Assembly: GCA_031285525.1 (NCBI GenBank)
Contig: JAITWB010000250.1
Location: 1 to 9,592, forward strand
Origin: Spirochaetaceae bacterium
GTDB lineage: Bacteria; Spirochaetota; Spirochaetia; Treponematales; Treponemataceae
Reading direction: 5' to 3'
DNA length: 9,592 nt
In this document: positions 1-5,109 of the stretch, in pieces
Numbering within the stretch: position 1 is the first letter of the stretch
Layout: each line of letters opens with the position of its first letter
Position numbers and translations under genes: made by a program
Notes under the pieces: generated by a model
The model's database searches: none
What the model saw: the letters and a program-made list of their open reading frames with translations, nothing else
What the model was told of the DNA's origin: nothing

Positions 1-1148
1 TTCTGTATAAACTGCAGCTGATCCAAATACCGCTGGGGATACCCCGAGTCAAGCATGAGAGCCGCATAGGCTGTCCGGGCAGGAACACTGTAGGGGTCTA
101 TCTTTAACGCCCGCCGATACTCGTACAGAGCCTGATCGGCAAAATACTTCGTCCTGAATTCATCCCCACGGGTAATATGCCACTCGGCCCAAACGGCGCG
201 GCGGCTGTCCTCCATCTCAAGGGTATCGCATATAAGCGATTCCAAAGCGGTCCGCATTATCTCATCGTCCGGCGCAATTTCAAGCCCCGTCCTAAAGGCG
301 ATCATCGCCTCCTCGACCCGGTCTATCTTTGACAGCGCAAGCCCTTTCATATACCATGCCGAAGGAAGACTCCGCTGCCGGATAGTGCGGTAATCGCAGA
401 TATCCACCGCCTCGGAATACCGCTGCATATTGTACAGCACCAGAGCCAAAAGCTCATAGGCAGCATCGTAATTACTATTCAGTTGCAGTGCAGACCTGAT
501 ACGCCCTTCGGCGTCCCGCCACATCCCCTCTTTTGCCAACAGATAGCCCGCAAAGTAATGCACCTCCGCGCTCTCACCGTGAAAACGCAGCGCCTGGGCG
601 ACATACTGTTTTGATTCTGGAACCTTCCCCATCTCGTCCGAGAGCAACGCCAAAGAAAGCAGGGCCTTCCGGGTCTGGGGCTGACGGCGCAAAGCGTCCC
701 GGTAATACTGCTCCGCAGAGGAGAGCTTCCCGTCAAAAATATCCAGTTCCGCCAACCCAAACCGGGCCTCGGCATCGTTGGGATAGCTTGTCAGAACAGC
801 CGCGAAGAGCAGGCGGGCCTCCGGCAACAATCCCTGACCGATCAGGGCAAAACCCTTCATATTCTGAATTTCCGCAGAAGCGCCGAGATAACGGGAAGCG
901 GTATCGAAATACTTCACCGCCGACTGCCATTCCCCAAGGGCATAGGAACACTCCCCCAAAGCCTGCCAGGCAGCCCCATAGGAAGGATTTATACCCACAG
1001 CCTCAATATACGCCTCTATCGCCGGATACCACTCGCCCCGGTCCTGAAAACCCCGGCCTGAGTTGTAAAAATCCGCTGCCGTTGCCCCAGACAGAAGAGC
1101 CGCCCCTGAGAGGAATAACAAAGAGAGAGAGAACCTCAGATATTTCAC
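1..1148 (-). CDS. Secreted tetratricopeptide-repeat protein (partial, 3' end outside the window)
   Basis: The visible part is 382 residues and remains open at the left edge. It starts with GTG at 1148, which shares GTGA with the corC stop codon; AAGGA (1155-1159) lies 6 nt upstream and supports this start. Residues 1-25 are a signal peptide (basic MKYLR, hydrophobic core, GATA at the likely cleavage site), so the protein is probably periplasmic or attached to the outer membrane. From about residue 26 to the edge I count ten to eleven TPR-like 34-residue helical hairpins, for example GEWYPAIEAYIEAVGINP near 38-55, GEWQSAVKYF near 72-81, and ALYEYRRALKIDP near 340-352. TPR arrays are protein-binding scaffolds; no catalytic domain is visible. 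It is the last visible gene of the phoH operon. Partner and function are unknown; a related TPR gene sits beside tlyC/ybeY in T. pallidum as I recall. The call as a TPR protein is firm, the role is not. Confidence 0.9.
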   Translation of the reverse strand, partial: MKYLRFSLSLLFLSGAALLSGATAADFYNSGRGFQDRGEWYPAIEAYIEAVGINPSYGAAWQALGECSYALGEWQSAVKYFDTASRYLGASAEIQNMKGFALIGQGLLPEARLLFAAVLTSYPNDAEARFGLAELDIFDGKLSSAEQYYRDALRRQPQTRKALLSLALLSDEMGKVPESKQYVAQALRFHGESAEVHYFAGYLLAKEGMWRDAEGRIRSALQLNSNYDAAYELLALVLYNMQRYSEAVDICDYRTIRQRSLPSAWYMKGLALSKIDRVEEAMIAFRTGLEIAPDDEIMRTALESLICDTLEMEDSRRAVWAEWHITRGDEFRTKYFADQALYEYRRALKIDPYSVPARTAYAALMLDSGYPQRYLDQLQFIQ

Positions 1149-1927
1149 GCTCCGTCCTTCTTCCTTTTAACTATCTTAACCTGTTCTACCCGGTGTCCGT
1201 CCATGGCCTGAATAATCAAATCATACTCCTTCCATGAAACCTTCTCATACTGCACCGGAATCTTCCCAAAGAGGTCAAACACAAAGCCCCCCAGGGTATC
1301 AAAATCCTCATTCGGAAATTCCGAATCTATGGACTCATTCAGATCATCCAGATTAACCCGTCCGTCGCAGAGCCATATCCCTTCCCCGATGGAAACGATA
1401 TCATCCCGCTCATTATCAAACTCATCCTGAATATCGCCGACAATCTCTTCTATAATATCTTCCATACACACGATACCGGAGATACCGCCGTATTCATCGA
1501 TGGCGATGGCAATATGCACATGCCGCCGCTTAAACTCTCTCAGCAGCGTGTCGATCCGCTTCGACTCGGGAACGAAAAACGGCTTACGCATGATTCCTTC
1601 CAGATTGAACGCCGCATGGCTGGCGTAGAGCTTGATAAGATCCTTCACATACAAAACACCCACCACATCATCGATGGAATCCTTGTACACAGGAAAGCGT
1701 GAATGACCGCTCTCCGAGATAATCGAAAGACACTCCTCTTCGCTCATTCCCAGGGCAAGAAAGTCCACATCTATCCGGGGAATCATCACTTCCTTTACTG
1801 AAGTTTCGGACAGATCTTCGATTCCCTGAATCATATCTTCCTTTTCAGCAATCGACTCAGCCTCCGGTTCCCTACTAGGGGGATCCTCCTCTGCTGTTTT
1901 TCCCAATAATTTACCAAACAAACTCAT
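1145..1927 (-). CDS. corC: CorC/YbeX (TlyC-like) CBS-pair protein without a membrane domain
   Basis: The protein has 260 residues. After an acidic leader (about 10-40) come two CBS domains: CBS1 at about 45-100, opening with the family motif VKEVMIPRIDV, and CBS2 at about 112-166, ending in DEYGGISGIVCMEDIIEEIVGD. A CorC_HlyC transporter-associated domain follows at about 181-256 (motif FDTLGGFVFDLFGKIP at 209-224). It lacks the DUF21 transmembrane domain of larger HlyC/CorB proteins, so it should be cytosolic like E. coli CorC (YbeX). CBS pairs bind adenine nucleotides. The family has been tied to Mg2+/Co2+ homeostasis and, for YbeX, to ribosome metabolism. In spirochaetes it is often named TlyC or 'hemolysin', a label the domains do not support. 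The ATG at 1927 is 14 nt after ybeY; its AAGGA (1939-1943) overlaps the ybeY stop and is 11 nt from the ATG. The downstream overlap with the TPR gene suggests translational coupling. The exact substrate is unknown. Confidence 0.93.
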   Translation of the reverse strand: MSLFGKLLGKTAEEDPPSREPEAESIAEKEDMIQGIEDLSETSVKEVMIPRIDVDFLALGMSEEECLSIISESGHSRFPVYKDSIDDVVGVLYVKDLIKLYASHAAFNLEGIMRKPFFVPESKRIDTLLREFKRRHVHIAIAIDEYGGISGIVCMEDIIEEIVGDIQDEFDNERDDIVSIGEGIWLCDGRVNLDDLNESIDSEFPNEDFDTLGGFVFDLFGKIPVQYEKVSWKEYDLIIQAMDGHRVEQVKIVKRKKDGA

Positions 1928-1941
1928 TTCTGTATTATTCC

Positions 1942-2472
1942 TTATTTCACGATAATCGGCGGAAGGTCTCGCATTGCAGAAAGAACCTGTTCCTGCAAAA
2001 CCAGCATCTCCTGCTCCGGCGAATTATCGCTGTGATCAAAACCCTTAAGATGGAGTATACCATGAATAAGCAGCCGTTTCAGCTCCTCATCCTCGGATAC
2101 CTCAAAATTGACAGCGTTTCTTTGAAGGGCAGGCACACTGATGACCAAATCCCCTGCAGTAAACCAAGTGATTCCATCTTCATCAATATACTCATCCCCC
2201 TGTTCAAAGGAAAGAATATCCGTCGGTTTCCCGATCTGACGGTATTGACGGTTCAGTCCTGCGATAAACTCATCTCCGCAGAAGAGTATCGAAAGCTCCC
2301 ACCGATCTATATCGAGTTTCTCCAGTGCCGCCGAGGCGAAAGGTTCTACCCTCTCTATCCATTCAAGGTTTTCTCTTACAGAGCCTGCTGCTGCTGAAGA
2401 ACCCTCTTCTACTGAAGAGCTCTCTGCTGACAGAACTCTCTCTGCAATCGCTACGGTAATGTTATTACTCAC
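1942..2472 (-). CDS. ybeY: Endoribonuclease YbeY (rRNA maturation factor)
   Basis: YbeY is a zinc-dependent endoribonuclease that takes part in 16S rRNA 3'-end maturation and ribosome quality control. The 176-residue product carries the diagnostic metal motif HGILHLKGFDH, with H137, H141 and H147 as zinc ligands. It also has the conserved segment LNRQYRQIGKPTDILSF (73-89), where R78 is the likely functional arginine, and the GDLVIS strand (107-112). The start is GTG at 2472, overlapping the stop of the 7TM-HD gene as GTGA; a strong GAGAGGAG (2480-2487) with 7-nt spacing supports it. The protein is longer than the usual roughly 150-160 residues because of a Ser/Glu/Ala-rich stretch at 14-31, which contains an 18-nt tandem duplication and lies outside the catalytic fold. 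Its place between the HD gene and corC matches the known phoH-ybeY-corC association. Confidence 0.95.
   Translation of the reverse strand: MSNNITVAIAERVLSAESSSVEEGSSAAAGSVRENLEWIERVEPFASAALEKLDIDRWELSILFCGDEFIAGLNRQYRQIGKPTDILSFEQGDEYIDEDGITWFTAGDLVISVPALQRNAVNFEVSEDEELKRLLIHGILHLKGFDHSDNSPEQEMLVLQEQVLSAMRDLPPIIVK
2389..2424 (-). repeat. Imperfect 18-nt tandem duplication in ybeY
   Basis: Two adjacent 18-nt units encode ESSSVE (residues 17-22) and EGSSAA (23-28). They match at 14 of 18 bases, including the shared core TCTTCAG. The duplication is in frame and falls in a low-complexity N-terminal stretch that most YbeY proteins lack. It is probably a slippage product. No function can be read from it. 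Confidence 0.6.
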
Positions 2473-4049
2473 TTCTTGGCTCCTCTCGCCTTAGGCTTCT
2501 GTTCCGCCTTTGGTTTTTCTGTCCGGGATTTTGCATCCCCAGAAGCCTTTGCTTCTGCATCGTCATCCGGATCCTTTTGGTTCGGATACTCTATACGGGA
2601 ATGATAATATCCCGCCAGTATTTTCACAAACGAATCTTTGATTATATCCAATTCCTTAAAGGTCAGATCGCTCTGGTCAAGCTGACCGTGTTCATACTTT
2701 GCCATAATAAGATCGTGGATAAACTTCTCAAGCCGGGGCACTGAGGGCTTATCCAGGGTACGGCACGCCGCCTCCACCGTGTCCGCCAGCATCACCACCG
2801 CAGACTCTTTTGTCGAAGGAGGAGAACCGGGATAGGAAAACTCCTCAGGGGTAACCTGATCGTCCAGCTTCCGAGCTTCGTTATAGAAATAGGAAATAAT
2901 ACTATTCCCATGGTGTTCCGAGATGATATTTATCACCTCCTCGGGCATATGCAGCTGCCGGGCCTTTTCGATACCGTTCTTAACGTGCCGCTTAATAACC
3001 GCCGCAGAAAGCCGGGGATTAATCTCATCGTGCTTGTTCCCCTCCCGCTGGTTTTCAACGAAATACTCAGGCTGCTCCAGTTTGCCTAGATCGTGGTAAT
3101 AGGCGCCTACCCGGGCAAGCAGGGGATTCGCGCCGATCTCACGGCAGGCATTCTCCGCAAGGGTGGCAACCATCATGGAATGGTTATAAGTCCCCGACGC
3201 GGTAAGGAGCATCCGCTTCATTATAGCGCTATTCAGGTCGGAAAGATCCATAAGCCGAAAGATGGTGGGGGTATTCATCAGGGTTTCCAAAGGCGTAAGC
3301 AGCCCCAGTGCAAGAATACCGGTGATAAACCCGTTCACCGCACTGCCCAGAATCTCCTTTACCAAAGAAGCGGAATCGTTCGGCAGAATCGCCGCAAGAA
3401 TAAGGGTAATAAGAATATGTACAAACGCCAGAATCAGGGAAGCAAACACCATATCCATACGGTTTTCGATCTTCTTCATGATAAAGGTTCCGGTAAACCC
3501 GGAAAAAAGCACAAAAAGAGTCACCCGCAAAGAAAAAGCGCTGGCGTAGAGCACCCCCAGAGCCAGTATAATAGTAAAAAGCAGCGACGGTTTATGCCCC
3601 ACCAGAACAGCGGTCAGTATAACCGCCAGTGCGCTGGGGACATACATAAAATAGACCGCCTCCGACGACACACTTGCCATTCCTGTAAGCAGCAAAACCG
3701 AGAGAAACACCACAACAAAACTAATCGACAGAAAGAGTATCTCCTTCCTGTGGAGCCTCTTCCCTACGATAAAATCGCGGGCAATCGTATCGCCGGCGAT
3801 ACAATCACCCGCAATCTCATCGGAAAACAAAAACACCGAAAGGATCAATAAAACCGCAAAATACACCAGTGCACTCAACAGCCTCGCCGGCTTGTACACC
3901 GGCATATTGAAAAGCACCATCACTATGAGAATAACAAGACTCACTCCCAAAATAATGATCCCCGGAGCATTATCCTTGAGCTTTTTCGATAACACGGAAA
4001 ACACCCCAAAAAGGGTTTGTTTACTGCTGGTTTTGTTCATCATTTTCAT
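2469..4049 (-). CDS. pgpH: 7TM-HD cyclic di-AMP phosphodiesterase, PgpH/YqfF type without the extracellular domain
   Basis: The protein is a 526-residue inner-membrane phosphohydrolase. Hydrophobic segments lie at about 30-49, 56-76, 104-123, 128-150, 155-184, 200-222 and 231-252, giving seven membrane spans. A cytosolic HD domain follows at about 285-480. The ligand set known from PgpH is complete: H290, H319-D320, H355, H379-H380 and D423. The family hydrolyses c-di-AMP to pApA. Unlike the roughly 710-residue YqfF/PgpH proteins, it has only about six residues between spans 1 and 2, so the large extracellular 7TMR-HDED sensor is missing. A pentapeptide repeat lies between spans 2 and 3, and the tail (490-526) is charged and rich in Lys, Pro and Ala. 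The start overlaps phoH by 29 nt; in-frame ATGs at 4043 and 4040 are alternatives, and the AGG 9 nt before 4043 makes that one plausible. HD family and membrane layout are certain; the c-di-AMP substrate is inferred by homology. Confidence 0.9.
   Translation of the reverse strand: MKMMNKTSSKQTLFGVFSVLSKKLKDNAPGIIILGVSLVILIVMVLFNMPVYKPARLLSALVYFAVLLILSVFLFSDEIAGDCIAGDTIARDFIVGKRLHRKEILFLSISFVVVFLSVLLLTGMASVSSEAVYFMYVPSALAVILTAVLVGHKPSLLFTIILALGVLYASAFSLRVTLFVLFSGFTGTFIMKKIENRMDMVFASLILAFVHILITLILAAILPNDSASLVKEILGSAVNGFITGILALGLLTPLETLMNTPTIFRLMDLSDLNSAIMKRMLLTASGTYNHSMMVATLAENACREIGANPLLARVGAYYHDLGKLEQPEYFVENQREGNKHDEINPRLSAAVIKRHVKNGIEKARQLHMPEEVINIISEHHGNSIISYFYNEARKLDDQVTPEEFSYPGSPPSTKESAVVMLADTVEAACRTLDKPSVPRLEKFIHDLIMAKYEHGQLDQSDLTFKELDIIKDSFVKILAGYYHSRIEYPNQKDPDDDAEAKASGDAKSRTEKPKAEQKPKARGAKK
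2480..2487 (-). promoter_or_regulatory. Strong ribosome binding site fixing the GTG start of ybeY
   Basis: On the minus strand GAGAGGAG ends 7 nt before the GTG at 2472. It lies inside the last codons of the upstream 7TM-HD gene. This supports the non-ATG start and the GTGA overlap, and suggests that ybeY can be initiated efficiently as well as by coupling. Confidence 0.7.
3762..3821 (-). repeat. 15-nt tandem repeat, four units, in the 7TM-HD gene
   Basis: Four consecutive 15-nt units encode DEIAG, DCIAG, DTIAR and DFIVG (residues 77-96), following the consensus D-x-I-[AV]-[GR]. The repeat sits exactly between membrane spans 2 and 3. The period keeps the reading frame, so copy number could change without breaking the protein. 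The nucleotide units share an ATCGC/ATCAC core followed by a GCAAT- or GCGAT-like end on the plus strand. Confidence 0.8.
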
Positions 4050-5022
4050 ATGCCTGTATAATTTTTCTCACCAGAGGGTTCCGAACCACGTCAGAGCCCT
4101 CAAGCCGTACCACCAGAATATCCTCAAGACAATCGAGTAATTCCGTAGCGTGGGAAAGTCCCGAAACCGGACGCCCTCCGGCGCCTCTGCCTCCACGAAA
4201 GGGCAGATCGGTCTGGGAAATATCCCCGGTTATAATCATGCGGGTTCCTTCACCCATCCGGGTGAGAAACATCTTCATCTGTTCTTTTGTCGTATTCTGC
4301 GCCTCATCGAGGATGACGACACAGTCCGAAAGGGTTCTCCCCCGCATATACGCCAGAGGAGCGATTTCGATCATCCCGGACTCTTCCATCTTGCGAAAGG
4401 TCTCAGGGGGAAGCAAAGCCTCCATAGAATCTAAGAGCGGACGCAGATAGGGATGAATCTTCTGTTCCAGATCCCCCGGAAGAAACCCCAGATTCTCACC
4501 TGCTTCAACCACCGGCCTCGTAAGAACCAGCTTCCGCTTTTGCCTGGAGAGAACCAGACGCAGGGCTTCCGCTACGGCGATAAAGGTCTTCCCCGATCCC
4601 GCAGGTCCGGAACAGAACACCAGGTCGTACTCCCGCATCTTCCGCATATACAAGGCCTGATTGGCTGTCTTGGGGTACACCCGCCTGTTGCCGCCGGGTA
4701 TCTGAATAAACACTTCCCGGCTGGGCTCACTGCCCTTTTTCCCCGCATTTTCGGACGGCTCCTCGCAGGTTTGCAGTATCGCCGAGACCATCTCCGGATT
4801 CGACTCGCCCCGCTCCCGAATCCCCGCGGCTATGCGGTCTATCACCGTATGAAATCTGCGGCGAACCAGTGGATCTTCTGCGGTAATGGTCAGTTCATTG
4901 CCCCTGGTAAATAGGGGAACACCAAAATGTTCCTCAATAAGCCGGAGATGGCTGTCGTTCGCCCCGCAAACACCGGAAAGAAGCTCCGTATCCGCTACAA
5001 CTATCGTATAATCTGCTTCCAA
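4021..5022 (-). CDS. phoH: PhoH-like ATPase (PhoH/YbeZ family)
   Basis: The product is 333 residues from the TTG start. PhoH/YbeZ proteins are cytosolic P-loop ATPases, probably RNA-remodelling partners of YbeY. In numbering from the TTG start, Walker A is GPAGSGKT at about 139-146 and Walker B is VVILDEAQN at about 235-243. The family block TGDISQTDLP is at about 265-274. A conserved LTRPVVEAGENLGFLPGD segment lies between the Walker motifs. The N-terminal 100 residues fit the KH-like/accessory part of the family. After TDLP the usual short basic loop before SGL is expanded to a Gly/Arg-rich loop (FRGGRGAGGRPV). A GTG at 5028 is also in frame, but it abuts the GAGG ribosome site with no spacing, whereas the TTG at 5022 sits 6 nt after it; a TAG at 5032-5034 closes the frame upstream. 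It is the first gene after the promoter at 5043-5071. Confidence 0.95.
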   Translation of the reverse strand: MEADYTIVVADTELLSGVCGANDSHLRLIEEHFGVPLFTRGNELTITAEDPLVRRRFHTVIDRIAAGIRERGESNPEMVSAILQTCEEPSENAGKKGSEPSREVFIQIPGGNRRVYPKTANQALYMRKMREYDLVFCSGPAGSGKTFIAVAEALRLVLSRQKRKLVLTRPVVEAGENLGFLPGDLEQKIHPYLRPLLDSMEALLPPETFRKMEESGMIEIAPLAYMRGRTLSDCVVILDEAQNTTKEQMKMFLTRMGEGTRMIITGDISQTDLPFRGGRGAGGRPVSGLSHATELLDCLEDILVVRLEGSDVVRNPLVRKIIQAYENDEQNQQ

Positions 5023-5027
5023 TAGCA

Positions 5028-5033
5028 CCCTCT
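5028..5033 (-). promoter_or_regulatory. Ribosome binding site that favours a TTG start for phoH
   Basis: The minus strand reads AGAGGG, then TGCTA, then TTG. The GAGG core (5029-5032) is 6 nt from the TTG at 5020-5022. It touches the competing GTG at 5026-5028 directly, which is too close for initiation. This argues that the first two codons of the longer reading frame are not translated. Confidence 0.6.
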
Positions 5034-5042
5034 AATGCTGAA

Positions 5043-5071
5043 ATTGTATCCGCACCGGTTTAATCCGTCAA
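5043..5071 (-). promoter_or_regulatory. Sigma70-type promoter for the phoH operon
   Basis: The minus strand carries TTGACG (5066-5071) and TACAAT (5043-5048) with a 17-nt spacer, close to the consensus of a vegetative promoter. The expected start is an A near 5036, leaving a leader of only about 14 nt before the TTG codon of phoH. It lies in the only intergenic gap of the window and faces phoH, the HD gene, ybeY, corC and the TPR gene. This is a reading by eye; no transcript data are available. Confidence 0.75.
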
Positions 5072-5074
5072 GTC

Positions 5075-5100
5075 CATTGTAAATGGTATTATTTACAATG
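5075..5100. promoter_or_regulatory. Perfect 10-bp inverted repeat beside the phoH promoter (operator or hairpin)
   Basis: CATTGTAAAT (5075-5084) and ATTTACAATG (5091-5100) are exact reverse complements separated by six bases, GGTATT. The repeat begins 9 nt after the LptD stop codon and ends 3 nt upstream of the -35 box. As RNA it would be a weak, AU-rich hairpin without a following U-tract, so it is a poor intrinsic terminator. Its symmetry and position fit a dimeric regulator binding site upstream of the promoter. I recognise no known consensus: it does not fit the CRP (TGTGA-N6-TCACA) or TnrA/GlnR spacing. The structure is certain, the function is inferred. Confidence 0.55.
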
Positions 5101-5109
5101 AACCGTACA

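Noticed and set aside
533..1237. Plus-strand open frame of 234 codons
   Set aside because: It is the antisense shadow of the TPR gene. It is rich in Pro, Arg and Ser with no domain pattern, whereas the minus-strand frame gives a clean signal peptide and regular TPR units.
1310..1326. 17-nt palindrome ATTCGGAA-A-TTCCGAAT
   Set aside because: It lies inside corC, encoding SEFPN. Eight symmetric pairs are not rare in nearly 10 kb and nothing around it suggests a function.
1145..1927. Hemolysin function for the CBS protein
   Set aside because: The 'TlyC hemolysin' name is inherited annotation. The protein has only CBS and CorC_HlyC domains, with no signal peptide or pore-forming segment.
3093..3851. 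Plus-strand open frame of 252 codons
   Set aside because: It is antisense to the 7TM-HD gene, whose catalytic ligands and membrane spans are intact. The shadow is full of Lys, Gln, His and Asn and resembles no protein family I know.
5075..5100. Inverted repeat read as an intrinsic terminator of lptD
   Set aside because: The stem is AT-rich and followed by GGACTTGACGG, with no U-tract on the minus strand and none on the plus strand either. I kept it as a regulatory palindrome instead.
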